From Microthrixaceae bacterium (GTDB lineage: Bacteria > Actinomycetota > Acidimicrobiia > Acidimicrobiales > Iamiaceae): a stretch of DNA of 64,000 nt. The stretch spans positions 186,001 through 250,000 of the forward strand of contig JADJDU010000003.1 in the NCBI GenBank assembly GCA_016702505.1. The letters are read 5' to 3'. A program made the position numbers and the translations under genes. Below, in pieces: positions 24,758 through 33,546 of the stretch (position 1 is its first letter; each line of letters opens with the position of its first letter). The notes under the pieces were generated by a model that ran no database searches, was not told the DNA's origin, and saw only the letters and a list, made by a program, of their open reading frames with translations.

Positions 24758-27052
24758 TCAGGTCGCCACGAAGCGCACGATGATCGACTTGGACGTTGGA
24801 GTCCGGCTCTCGTCGGCGATCGAACCCAAGGGAACCAACGGGTTGGCTTCGGGGAAGTAGGCAGCGCAGGTCCCTCGCGCCACCGGGTAGGCCACCAGGC
24901 GGAAGTCGTGGATCCGCCGACACCGCCCATCTCGCCATTCGCTGACCACATCGACGCGGTCGCCGTCGCCGTGGTTCAACTCGGCCAGGTCGGCGGGGTT
25001 CACGAACACCACCCGACGACCGTTGCTGATTCCCCGGTACCGATCGTCTAGTCCGTAGATGGTGGTGTTGAACTGGTCGTGGGACCGCACGGTCTGCAGT
25101 AGCAGGTGCCCAGGTGGGACCACCTCGGGTGCGAACTCGTTGACGGTCAGGTGGGCGAGCCCGTCGGGGGTAGGGAACCGGAGGTGGTCCCGAGGGGGGT
25201 GCGGCAACACGAACCCACCGGGATGGTCCAGGCGTCGGTTGAAGTCGGTGAACCCTGGGACAACGGCCTCGATGTGGTCTCGGATCAGTCCGTAGTCACC
25301 AGCCAACCCCATCCAGTCGATCCCCTCATAGGGGTCGACCCGGCTGCCCAGCTCGGCCACGATCGCCACCTCGCTGAGCAGATGATCCGACGCTGGGGCC
25401 AGCGACCCCGACGAGGCGTGGACCACACTCATCGAGTCCTCCACCGTCACCCGCTGGACTCGCCCGCCGGTGCGGTCGACTTCCGTCCGACCCAGACAGG
25501 GAAGGATCAAGGCCGTCCCGCTGCCGATCAGGTGAGACCGATTGAGCTTGGTGGACACGGCCACGCTGAGCCCGACCCGAGCCAAGGCCTCCGCCACGAC
25601 CTCGGTATCGGGAGACGCCGACAAGAAGTTCCCGCCCATCGCCATGAACACGTCTACATCACCGCGAGCCATGGCTTCGATGGCCGCGACCACGTCGGTC
25701 CCATGCCGGGTGGGGGCGTCGAAACCGAACTCGGCTCCGAGCGCGGCCAGGAACTCGACCGTCGGCTTCTCCACGATGCCCATGGTCCGGTCGCCCTGGA
25801 CGTTGGAATGGCCGCGCACCGGGCAAACCCCGGCGCCGGGTCGGCCGATGGCACCCCGAAGCAGCAAGGTGTTGACCATCTCGCGGATGGTGGCCACCGC
25901 CTGACGGTGTTGGGTGATACCCATGGCCCAGCAGATGACGATCCGTCTCCGGTCGGCCAGGAGCCGGGCCACCGCCTCGACCTGTTCCCGGGGAAGGCCG
26001 GTGGCAGCGAGGAGAGCGTCAGAGTCGACGGCCGCAAGGTGTTCGGCCAACTCCGGCCACCCGTGGGTGTGGGAGGTGACGAAACCATGATCGACGACAC
26101 CTGGCGTCTCGGCGTCCAACTCGACCAGGCGCCGATTCAGCCACTGGAACAAGGCCAGATCGGCTCCCACCCGGATCTGGAGGAAGTGGTCGGCGAGCCC
26201 CGCCGGTCGCCCGGCCAGGCCCCGGGCGGTCTTTGGATCAGCGAATCCCAGCAGGCCGGCCTCGGGCATGGGGTTGACGGCCACTACCTGGGCACCGTTG
26301 GCCTTGGCCTTGCCCAACGCAGAAAGCATCCGGGGATGGTTGGTTCCCGGGTTCTGACCGACGACCAGGATCAACTCGGCCTGGTGCAGGTCGGTGAGGG
26401 TGACGCTGCCCTTGCCCACCCCGATCGTCTGGGTCAGCGCCACGCCGCTCGATTCGTGGCACAGGTTGGAGCAATCGGGCAGGTTGTTGGTGCCCAACCG
26501 GCGGGCCAGCAGTTGGTAGAGGAAAGCGACCTCGTTGCTGGTACGTCCCGAGGTGTAGAAGACGGCACGGTCGGGGTGACGGGTAGCGGCCGTCCGCAGC
26601 CTGTCGGCCACCAGGTCCAGGGCCATGCTCCAAGCCACCGGCCGGTAGTGCGTGTCCCCGGCGGTCCGCATCATCGGGTGGGTGAGCCGACCCTGCTGGC
26701 CGAGCCAGTGGTCGCTCTGTTCGGCCAATGCGGCCACCGGGTGGGAGGCGAAGAAGTCGGGACCGCAACGGCGGACGGTGGCTTCCTCGGCCAGTGCCTT
26801 GGCACCGTTCTCACAGAACTCGAGGTGGGATCGCTCGGCCGGTTCGGGCCAGGCGCAGCCAGGGCAATCGAAACCCTCGGGCTGGTTCACCCTCACCAGT
26901 AGGCGGGTACCTCTACGCAGACCAAGTTGAGCGGCGGTCTGGCTCATGGTGGAGCGAACCGATCCCAGCCCGGCCGCGACTCGGGCCGGGCCGAACACCT
27001 GGAGCTGATCGGCTTCATCGTCAGGGCGTGGAGGAGGGGCCGGACGGGTCAT
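24758..27052 (-). CDS. FdhF/YdeP-family molybdopterin oxidoreductase
   Basis: A 764-residue molybdopterin enzyme of the YdeP/formate-dehydrogenase-H-like alpha subunit family (TIGR01701 type), expected to be cytoplasmic. Signatures: the N-terminal GFDCPGCAWPEP and EFCENGAKALAEEAT, then FYTSGRTSNEVAFLYQLLAR, LPDCSNLCHESSGVAL, and the cofactor stretch VVGQNPGTNHPRML. Near the C-terminus is RSHDQFNTTIYGLDDRYRG. No partner electron-transfer subunit is next to it. Its ATG overlaps the fdhD stop by four bases, so maturation factor and enzyme are made together. Physiological substrate is uncertain: formate is possible but unproven for YdeP-like members. Confidence 0.9.
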   Translation of the reverse strand: MTRPAPPPRPDDEADQLQVFGPARVAAGLGSVRSTMSQTAAQLGLRRGTRLLVRVNQPEGFDCPGCAWPEPAERSHLEFCENGAKALAEEATVRRCGPDFFASHPVAALAEQSDHWLGQQGRLTHPMMRTAGDTHYRPVAWSMALDLVADRLRTAATRHPDRAVFYTSGRTSNEVAFLYQLLARRLGTNNLPDCSNLCHESSGVALTQTIGVGKGSVTLTDLHQAELILVVGQNPGTNHPRMLSALGKAKANGAQVVAVNPMPEAGLLGFADPKTARGLAGRPAGLADHFLQIRVGADLALFQWLNRRLVELDAETPGVVDHGFVTSHTHGWPELAEHLAAVDSDALLAATGLPREQVEAVARLLADRRRIVICWAMGITQHRQAVATIREMVNTLLLRGAIGRPGAGVCPVRGHSNVQGDRTMGIVEKPTVEFLAALGAEFGFDAPTRHGTDVVAAIEAMARGDVDVFMAMGGNFLSASPDTEVVAEALARVGLSVAVSTKLNRSHLIGSGTALILPCLGRTEVDRTGGRVQRVTVEDSMSVVHASSGSLAPASDHLLSEVAIVAELGSRVDPYEGIDWMGLAGDYGLIRDHIEAVVPGFTDFNRRLDHPGGFVLPHPPRDHLRFPTPDGLAHLTVNEFAPEVVPPGHLLLQTVRSHDQFNTTIYGLDDRYRGISNGRRVVFVNPADLAELNHGDGDRVDVVSEWRDGRCRRIHDFRLVAYPVARGTCAAYFPEANPLVPLGSIADESRTPTSKSIIVRFVAT

Positions 27053-27813
27053 GGTACGTAGACGTTCAAGCGTCCCGGACGGGCGAACCCGGCCAGCATC
27101 AGGCCAGCGCGGCGGGCGGTGTCGACGGCCAACGACGATGGAGCGCTCACCGACACGACCGCCGAGAACCCTGCGGCCCACGCCTTCTGGATGATCTCGA
27201 AGCTGGTCCGGCCGCTCACGAACAAACCCATCTCACCGGCAGGCAATCGGCCGTCGAGCAGGAGCCTGCCCACCACCTTGTCGACGGCGTTGTGGCGGCC
27301 GATGTCTTCGCGGACCACTTCGGGCCGACCCGTGCGATCGAAGGCGGCCGCGGCGTGCACGCCTCCGGTCAGTTCGAAGAGGTCCTGGGATTGCCTCACC
27401 CGCTCGACCACTGCCCCCAACACGGCCACGTCGAAGGGCCACCGGGACCCGAGGGGCTCCAACCAAGACGCCAGGTCATCGAGGGCATCGGTGCCGCACC
27501 ACCCGCATGAAGAAGTGGTGGCGGTGAGGCGGGTGGTCGGAACGGGGGCCTGACCGCCGGTGTCCACGGAGGCGGCGTTCCCGGCACCATGGTCGACCCC
27601 GAGCACCGAGGCTCCTCCCAGCAGCCCGTCGGAGAAGCAGAAGCCCGCAGCCAGCTCACCGTCATGGCCAGGGGTCCTCATGGTGGTCGTCACCCGCACG
27701 CCGTCCAGGCGGATCTCGAGAGGTTCTTCCACCACCAGATGATCGGTTGCCCTCTCGGTGCCCGACCGGTCGACCTTGTCGACGAGCTGAGAAACGGAGC
27801 GACTCCTGGACAC
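27049..27813 (-). CDS. fdhD: FdhD sulfurtransferase for molybdoenzyme maturation
   Basis: FdhD passes sulfur from a cysteine desulfurase to the molybdenum cofactor of formate-dehydrogenase-type enzymes. The 254-residue protein has the family opening VVEEPLEIRLDG, the reactive CxxC (SSCGWCGTDALDDL) and the cofactor-binding region REDIGRHNAVDKVVG. It ends VSAPSSLAVDTARRAGLMLA, split by the family Gly. It is coupled by a four-base overlap to the molybdoenzyme gene, its obvious client. It is divergent from the PAS-GAF-GGDEF gene across 142 bases. Confidence 0.94.
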   Translation of the reverse strand: MSRSRSVSQLVDKVDRSGTERATDHLVVEEPLEIRLDGVRVTTTMRTPGHDGELAAGFCFSDGLLGGASVLGVDHGAGNAASVDTGGQAPVPTTRLTATTSSCGWCGTDALDDLASWLEPLGSRWPFDVAVLGAVVERVRQSQDLFELTGGVHAAAAFDRTGRPEVVREDIGRHNAVDKVVGRLLLDGRLPAGEMGLFVSGRTSFEIIQKAWAAGFSAVVSVSAPSSLAVDTARRAGLMLAGFARPGRLNVYVP

Positions 27814-27955
27814 ACCGGAACGCTACCCATCGCCGTCCCCCGATGGGCGAGAGGTCGGACTCTGGCTCGACAACACGCATCGTCGCCGAACGACCTCAGA
27901 GCGTGACTGAACGACTCGCCGATGGTACGATCCGGGCTGGGAGGGCGCCAGGACC

Positions 27956-29311
27956 ATGGACACGTCCAGCATCAGCCATGCAGGCAACGATCCTCTGCGC
28001 GTCCCCGAATCGCTGTTCCGGGCCATCGTCGACAGCACCGCCCACCCCTTCGTGGTGGTCAGCCTGGACGGCACCATCCAGTACGCCGGTGAATCGATCG
28101 TCACCCTGCTGGGCTGGAAGCCAGCCGACATGGTCGGCCACAACGTCGTCGATTTCATCCCCCCCGACGAAGTCGACCGGGCCTTGGCCGCCTTCGCCCA
28201 AGTTCAGATCACCGAAGGCCGGGCCACCTCCATCCCGATGGTGTTCAGGCTCTTGAACAGCGACGGGACCTCGACGTGGTGCGAGGTGGCGGCCATCAGT
28301 GCTCAATCCACCCGCCAGCACGATCTGGTCCTCCGACTGCGGTCCTGGGAGCACAACTTCCACTTCAACCAGTTCCTCGGAGCGCTCAGCGGTGCCGACC
28401 CGTTCTCTGAGGTCTGCGAGCACCTGTGTCGGTCGATCATTCCGACCCTCCAGGTGGCGGGGGCGCTCATCCACCACGGATTCGATGGTTACGAGTTCCG
28501 CTGGACCGACGGGGCCGGGGTCCCCAAGGCCTGCGTACCCACCGATGCGGGACCGTGGCATCGGGCCGCCTTGACCGGAGAGCAGGTGAACGCCACCATC
28601 GACGACCTGCCACCTCGGGCCCGGATCCCCGCCGAGGAAGCTGGGCTGGCCGGGGTGTGGTGCATCCCCATCGAGGTCTCGCCCAAGCTCCCCCCGGCCG
28701 TCTTGTCGGTATGGCGTCACGACGATGCCGAACCCCTCCTCGGCCACCAGATGGGACTCGAGCTCCAGGCCCGTTATGCCCAACTGGCCATCCAGAAGTG
28801 GATCGAGCACCAGCGCCTCATCCACCTCGCCGGCCACGACAGCCTGACCGGGGTGGCCAACCGCGCCACCTTCCGGGAGCGTCTGGCCGAAGCCCTCGCC
28901 ATCGGCGAGGGGGAGTTGGCGGTGGCTTTCTGTGACCTCGACGCCTTCAAGCCGATCAACGATGCCCACGGCCACCAGGTCGGAGACCAGGTACTGGTCC
29001 AGGTGGCCGAGCGCCTCCGCTCGGCGCTACGGGCCGGGGACGACCTGGCCCGCCTGGGTGGAGATGAGTTCACCGTCCTGCTCCGACGGGTTCCAGATCC
29101 GACCACGGCCAACCACCTGGCCGAGCGGATGTTGGCCACCATGGCCACCCCCTTCGAGGTGGGCGGGCTGCGCCTCCGCCTGGGTCTGTCGATCGGCATC
29201 GCGCTGGTTGCTCCGGGTCTGACCGCCGATTCCCTCCTGGGCCTGGCCGACGGCGCCCTCTACCAGGCCAAACACCAAGGCGGCGGCTGCGCCTGCCTGG
29301 CTAGCCGCTGA
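27956..29311 (+). CDS. PAS-GAF-like-GGDEF diguanylate cyclase
   Basis: Predicted c-di-GMP synthase, 451 residues, no membrane segment. Order: PAS domain (about 15-130; FRAIVDSTAHPFVVVSLDG, LLGWKPADMVGH), a GAF-like middle (about 140-275, without recognisable ligand residues) and a GGDEF domain. The last opens HDSLTGVANRATFRERL, has FCDLDAFKPINDAHGHQVGD and an intact LGGDEFTVLL, and ends LADGALYQAKHQGGG. The ATG at 27956 follows GGGAGGGCGCCAGGACC. It has its own transcription unit, ending in a cluster of hairpins before the convergent rlmB. Confidence 0.9.
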   Translation: MDTSSISHAGNDPLRVPESLFRAIVDSTAHPFVVVSLDGTIQYAGESIVTLLGWKPADMVGHNVVDFIPPDEVDRALAAFAQVQITEGRATSIPMVFRLLNSDGTSTWCEVAAISAQSTRQHDLVLRLRSWEHNFHFNQFLGALSGADPFSEVCEHLCRSIIPTLQVAGALIHHGFDGYEFRWTDGAGVPKACVPTDAGPWHRAALTGEQVNATIDDLPPRARIPAEEAGLAGVWCIPIEVSPKLPPAVLSVWRHDDAEPLLGHQMGLELQARYAQLAIQKWIEHQRLIHLAGHDSLTGVANRATFRERLAEALAIGEGELAVAFCDLDAFKPINDAHGHQVGDQVLVQVAERLRSALRAGDDLARLGGDEFTVLLRRVPDPTTANHLAERMLATMATPFEVGGLRLRLGLSIGIALVAPGLTADSLLGLADGALYQAKHQGGGCACLASR

Positions 29312-29433
29312 CGCTCGACCCACCTATCCGCTGCGACCACCGTTAGTGCTCGGCTGTCTGACGAGCTGAAGTCACAGGACTGGGCGGGTGTTCGGGGTCA
29401 GAGCCCTTTGTGGCGGAGCCCCTGACCTGCGGA

Positions 29434-29450
29434 GATCGGCTTCGCCGGTC
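29434..29450. terminator. Hairpin between convergent genes (first of two)
   Basis: Seven-base-pair stem GATCGGC with GCCGGTC (one G-U) and loop TTC, in the gap between the GGDEF gene and rlmB. No U-run. Probable bidirectional terminator by position. Confidence 0.45.
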
Positions 29451-29453
29451 GCA

Positions 29454-29472
29454 GCAGCGAAGACGTCGGCCG
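29454..29472. repeat. 19-bp intergenic repeat, copy 2
   Basis: Exact copy of the 19 bases at 15035-15053, again between convergent genes and beside hairpins. The unit itself lies between the two hairpins described here. Confidence 0.6.
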
Positions 29473-29491
29473 TCAGGCCGGCGACCGAACT

Positions 29492-29518
29492 CCGCCGGAA
29501 GGCTCTGCCTTTCGGCGG
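29492..29518. terminator. Hairpin before the end of rlmB (second of two)
   Basis: Twelve-base-pair stem CCGCCGGAAGGC with GCCTTTCGGCGG (one G-U) closing loop TCT. It starts nine bases from the rlmB stop on the minus strand. It is strong enough to terminate either of the converging transcripts. Confidence 0.6.
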
Positions 29519-29526
29519 ATCCAGGC

Positions 29527-30486
29527 TTAGCCAAGGCTGCGAGCCCGGGCCACCTCGAAGCAAGCCAAGGCCCCAGCCGTGGCCACGTTGAGGCTGGACA
29601 GGCGACCCCGCATTGGGATCGACACCACCTCGTCGCAGCGCTCCCGAACCAGCCGACCTAAACCAGGGCCCTCCGCTCCCAGGACCAACGCCACCGCGCG
29701 ATCGGCCATCGCCACGTCCAGCTCCCACAGTGACCGGCTTCCCCGTTCGTCCAGTCCGATCACCAGGACCCCCGACCGACGAAGCTCGTCCACCGTCTTG
29801 GCCATCCCCCCCACGATCGCCATGGGCAGGTGCTCGATGCTGCCCGCCGCCGCCTTGGTCACGGTGGGGGTGATGTGGACGGCACGATGTCGGGGAAGGA
29901 CTACCCCTGTGACCCCCGCACACTCGGCCGAGCGGAGCAGGGCCCCGAGGTTGCCGGGGTCGGTGATTCCATCAGACAAGAGCAGGAACGGCGAGCTTCC
30001 CCCGTAACCGGGACCCAGCAGGTCGTCCACGGAGACCTCGGGCAACGGCCGAGCAAAGGCGATAACCCCCTGAGGGGCATCGGTGCGTGCGGCAGCATCG
30101 AGCTTGGAGCGACCGACCTCCTTGATGACCACCCGGGCTTCAGCAGCCAGCTCTCGGATGTCGTCGAGCACCGGAGCCGGGTCCAGGTCGGCCGCCATCC
30201 AGATCTCCCGGGTGTCGCGCCGGTTGGCCAACAGCAGTTCCCGCACCGCCTGGCGACCCTCGACCTGCTCTCCGCCCAAACCCGTGGTGCTGGAACGGCG
30301 CGGAGCGCGACCCTGAGGGCCCATCTGCCCCAACGGGTTGCGCGGCCCCTGACCCGAAGCGCCGCCGCCCTTCCCCCGTCCCTTGCCACCTCCCGACGAA
30401 CGGGGCGCGGCGGAGCGCGCCTGACCACCCCGCCCGCCTGAACCACCCTTGCCCGAACCCCGACCCGAACCGCGTCCTGAAGCCAC
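29527..30486 (-). CDS. rlmB: TrmH/SpoU-family RNA 2'-O-methyltransferase, RlmB-like
   Basis: Expected to methylate the ribose of a guanosine in 23S rRNA (G2251 in E. coli numbering). The 319-residue protein has a Gly/Arg/Lys-rich basic tail (about 1-70) typical of actinobacterial forms, then a substrate-binding N-domain (VEGRQAVRELLLANRRD). The SPOUT knot motifs follow: LLSDGITDPGNLGALLRSAE, LVLGAEGPGLGRLV and IPMRGRLSSLNVATAGALA. It starts at a GTG after GGAGGAGTTGAG. It follows ispD-ispF on the same strand, with about 100 bases between; the usual cysS is missing from this place. Confidence 0.9.
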   Translation of the reverse strand: MASGRGSGRGSGKGGSGGRGGQARSAAPRSSGGGKGRGKGGGASGQGPRNPLGQMGPQGRAPRRSSTTGLGGEQVEGRQAVRELLLANRRDTREIWMAADLDPAPVLDDIRELAAEARVVIKEVGRSKLDAAARTDAPQGVIAFARPLPEVSVDDLLGPGYGGSSPFLLLSDGITDPGNLGALLRSAECAGVTGVVLPRHRAVHITPTVTKAAAGSIEHLPMAIVGGMAKTVDELRRSGVLVIGLDERGSRSLWELDVAMADRAVALVLGAEGPGLGRLVRERCDEVVSIPMRGRLSSLNVATAGALACFEVARARSLG

Positions 30487-30586
30487 CTCAACTCCTCCTA
30501 TTGGAACCCGAGCGGACAGGTCCGGCCGTCATCTCTGCCAGGGTAACCAGACCGAGGCTATGCCTCCCTTGCTCCCTCGGGATCGG

Positions 30587-31063
30587 TCAAGGGCGGGTCA
30601 CCACCGCCACCGCCCAACATGCCACGCCCTCGCCTCGCCCCAACGCCCCGAGACCTTCGGGTCGACGGCCCTTGACCGAGACCGGAGCCTCCACCGCGGC
30701 GGACAGGCGCTCCTGCATCTGGACTCGGGCTGGCGCCATCTTGGGATGATCGGTCACCACCGACGCATCGACGTTTCCCGGCTCCCAACCAGCGGAGCGG
30801 ACCCGTCGGGCCACCTCGGCCAACAGATCGATGCTGTTGGCCCCCGACCAGCGGGGATCGGTGTCAGGAAAGAGCATCCCGATGTCTCCGAGACCCGCCG
30901 CCCCGAGCAAGGCATCAGCACAGGCGTGAGCGATGACATCGGCATCGCTGTGCCCGGCCAGGGCCCGGGGACTGTCGAAGACCACCCCGCCGAGAACCAG
31001 CGGCCTGTCCGGATCGTCTATGAAGGGATGGACGTCGAAGCCCTGACCGACCCGAACCCTCAC
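30587..31063 (-). CDS. ispF: 2-C-methyl-D-erythritol 2,4-cyclodiphosphate synthase
   Basis: Fifth enzyme of the methylerythritol phosphate route to isoprenoids; zinc-dependent. The 158-residue protein has the metal ligands in GQGFDVHPF and AGHSDADVIAHACADALLGA, then LGDIGMLFPDTDPRW. The C-terminus (PVSVKGRRPEGLGALGRGEG) departs somewhat from the usual KATTTEGLGFTGRxEG, but the spacing holds. It begins at a GTG that overlaps the ispD stop by four bases. A longer in-frame start at 31129 would lie inside ispD and is not needed. Confidence 0.92.
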   Translation of the reverse strand: MRVRVGQGFDVHPFIDDPDRPLVLGGVVFDSPRALAGHSDADVIAHACADALLGAAGLGDIGMLFPDTDPRWSGANSIDLLAEVARRVRSAGWEPGNVDASVVTDHPKMAPARVQMQERLSAAVEAPVSVKGRRPEGLGALGRGEGVACWAVAVVTRP

Positions 31064-31688
31064 CGGTATCCCTCCAAGATCGCCTCGGCCACGGCGAGAT
31101 CGCCGGGCTCGGTCACCTTCAGGTTCCACCTCTCGCCGCTCACCTGACGCAGACGGCCACCGGCAGCCACCACCAGCGATGCATCATCGGTGGCTTCGGG
31201 CTTACTGGCGTGTACCCGAGCCAGCGTGTCGGCGCTGAAACCCTGTGGGGTCTGCACCACCCGGAGCCGATCCCGATCCACCACGGCCCCGTGCTCATCG
31301 GTGACCGTGTCCACCACCGCCACCACCGGCACGGCAACGTCGGCTCCGGCCAGCACCGCGTCGACCACCGATCGGAACAACGAGTGCGTGGCCAGCGGAC
31401 GGGCGCCGTCGTGGACGACCACCACGGCCACATCGGCGGGCAAGACGGACAATCCGGCCCTGACCGACTCGGACCGCGTCGCCCCGCCGGCCACCACCAG
31501 GTCCACACCCGGTTCGACCTCGGTCGTACGGTCCGGTGGAACCACCAGGACCACACCGTCAGACACCGACCGAGCCGCTTCGATCGACCAGTCGACCACC
31601 CGACGCCCCAGCAGTGAAGCGTATTGCTTGGCCCTCCGAACCGGCTGCCCGACCCGGCGGCCACCACGATCGCCCAGGTCGATCCCAT
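31060..31688 (-). CDS. ispD: 2-C-methyl-D-erythritol 4-phosphate cytidylyltransferase, apparent frameshift
   Basis: Third enzyme of the methylerythritol phosphate pathway. From the ATG at 31688 the frame gives STWAIVVAAGSGSRFGGP, the CTP-binding loop, and then fails at GGCC (31630-31633 on the plus strand). Adding one base restores KQYASLLGRRVVDWSIEAA, which joins to VVHDGARPLAT, VVQTPQGFSADTLARVH and TDDASLVVAAGG. The corrected length is 209 residues, normal for IspD. A GTG at 31697 is a possible start three codons earlier. The four-base overlap with ispF supports an intact operon. Being an essential gene in the only isoprenoid route seen here, it is probably intact in the living cell. Confidence 0.87.
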
Positions 31689-31761
31689 GGCCGCCACGCT
31701 AGGAGATGGTCGGGCCACCCATCGCCTTCCCCATGCCGTGCCAGTAGGTAGCCTCGGCCTC

Positions 31762-32421
31762 GTGGTTGACATCGACCTGCTCCAGACCGTCGAACTACTC
31801 ACCCAACTCACCGACGAGGAGATGGTCGCAGTAGCTGCGTCGGCCCAGACCCGCCGTTACCTCCGGGGAGATGTGGTTTTCGCCGAGAGCGACGCGCCCG
31901 ACCGTCTCTGCGTGGTGTCCTCGGGGCGCATCGCCATCTCCAAACGTTCCGTCGACGGGCGCGAATCGATGGTGGCCCTCATGGAGCACGGCGATGTGTT
32001 CGGGGAGATGGGTCTGTTCGACGGCCAGGGACGCTCCGCCGAGGCCCGGGCCCTAGAGGCGTCCGAGCTGGTCGAGGTTCCCTACGAACCCCTACGCCAC
32101 ATCTATGAGGCCCGCCCCGACTTGTTGTGGGGCGTGGTCCACCTGCTGGCCCAACGTCTGCGCGTTACCGACTCGGCCCTCGCCGATTCGGTGTTCCTCG
32201 ACGTGACCGGCCGCACGGCCAAGCGGCTCTTGGAGTTGGCCGGAGATGCCGAGGACTTCGCCCTGCCCATCACCCAAGAGGAGCTGGCCGGTATGGTCGG
32301 CGCCTCACGGGAGCGAGTCAACAAGGCCATAGCCAGCTTCGTGCGCCTGCGGTGGATCGAACAGCATGACCGCCGCTACCGCATCACCAACCGAGAAGAG
32401 CTGGAGCGCCGCTCCCGCTGA
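31762..32421 (+). CDS. Crp/Fnr-family transcription regulator
   Basis: Regulator of 219 residues with an N-terminal cyclic-nucleotide-binding barrel (RRYLRGDVVFAESDAPDRL, EHGDVFGEMGLFDGQ) and a C-terminal winged helix (PITQEELAGMVGASRERVNK). The phosphate-binding cassette looks Crp-like (FGEMGLF-x-RSAEARA), so cAMP is a likely ligand, as in actinobacterial GlxR/Crp. No Fnr-type N-terminal Cys cluster. Start GTG at 31762, after GGTAGCC. It is divergent from ispD and convergent with disA, occupying the site where actinobacteria usually carry carD. Its targets cannot be told from the window. Confidence 0.9.
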   Translation: MVDIDLLQTVELLTQLTDEEMVAVAASAQTRRYLRGDVVFAESDAPDRLCVVSSGRIAISKRSVDGRESMVALMEHGDVFGEMGLFDGQGRSAEARALEASELVEVPYEPLRHIYEARPDLLWGVVHLLAQRLRVTDSALADSVFLDVTGRTAKRLLELAGDAEDFALPITQEELAGMVGASRERVNKAIASFVRLRWIEQHDRRYRITNREELERRSR

Positions 32422-32437
32422 CCCCGAACCACCGCGG

Positions 32438-33501
32438 TCAGTAGCGGTCGATGATCGCTGACTCTGCGATGTGGTTCAGGCCATCCTTGATGGCTCGCGC
32501 CCGGGTGGCACCCACCCCTCGACGTCGTCGAGGTCATCGATGGTGGCCCGCATGATTTTTTGGAGGCTGCCGAATCGGCTCACGATCCGCTCCACGATCT
32601 GATCGGGCAGACGGGGGATCCGCGACAGCATCCGATAGCCACGAGGCGACACCGCCGCATCGAGCGCCATGGTGGGCAGGCGCAGGGCGTGCACGAGCTC
32701 GGCCGGGTCGATCAGGTCGTCGGTGGTCAGCGCCGCGAGTGAATCCAGCACCGTGTCTAGCGAGACCTTCTTCTCTTGGCCCCGGTAGTCGCGGACCAGG
32801 TGGCGACGATCGCCCTCGACTCCGCCCATCAGCTCCACCAGTTGCAGGCGGACGAGGCGACCCTCTTCGCCCAGTTCGATGATGTGACCCTGGATCTCAG
32901 AAGCGATCCGCTCCACCCCCTCGATGAGCTGGAGGACGTTCACCACGTCTCGGATGGTGACCAGATCCTCGATCTCGAGGGTGGACAGACCGGCGGCGTC
33001 GGACTCCAACCGGGAGCGGTAGCGCTCCAGGGTGGACAGGGCCTGGTTGGCCCGGTTGATGATCCGAGCGGTGGACACGATCTCGTGCTTGTGGTCGCCG
33101 ACGTAGATCTTGATCGTCGACATGCGCTGAGACACGGTGATGACCGGCACGCCCAGCGACTTGGCCACCCGCTCGGCGGTGCGGTGACGGGTGCCGGTCT
33201 CAGACGTGGTCACCGTCGAGTCGGGCACCAGGTGCACGTTGGCCCTGGCGATACGGCTGGCGTCTGACGCCAAGATGATGGCGCCGTCCATCTTGGCCAG
33301 CTCCGACAGCCGCTGCGGACTGAAGGCAGCATCGAGCAGGAACCCACCCGAACAGATGTTGAGCACGTCGGGGCCGTCGCCCACCACCAGCAACCCGCCC
33401 ATGCCGGCCTGGAGGATTCGATCCACCCCCTCGCGCAGAACCCGACCCGGCGCCACCTGGGTGAGCGCCGCCTGAAGCTCGGGCGGATAGGGCGCGATCA
33501 T
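32438..33501 (-). CDS. disA: Diadenylate cyclase DisA, apparent frameshift near the 3' end
   Basis: DisA makes c-di-AMP and scans DNA for branched structures. The cyclase domain is intact: AKMDGAIILASDA (DGA motif) and TGTRHRTAERVAKSLG (RHR motif). A linker helix domain and a helix-hairpin-helix DNA-binding end follow. The frame breaks at CCCC (32515-32518): as printed it ends EGWVPPGREPSRMA at 32476. One extra C gives EGVGATRARAIKDGLNHIAE and SAIIDRY with stop at 32438, 354 residues, the usual length. It lies downstream of radA, the standard actinobacterial and Bacillus order; RadA restrains DisA in studied species. Confidence 0.92.
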
Positions 33502-33546
33502 CAGACGATGTTAGGGGCCAGCCCGGTACCGGTTGGTGCTATTGGT

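Noticed and set aside
25106..26902. Long open frame on the plus strand across the molybdoenzyme gene (598 codons)
   Set aside because: It is antisense to a clearly conserved enzyme and its translation is low-complexity Gly/Arg/Pro-rich; open antisense frames are common in high-GC DNA.
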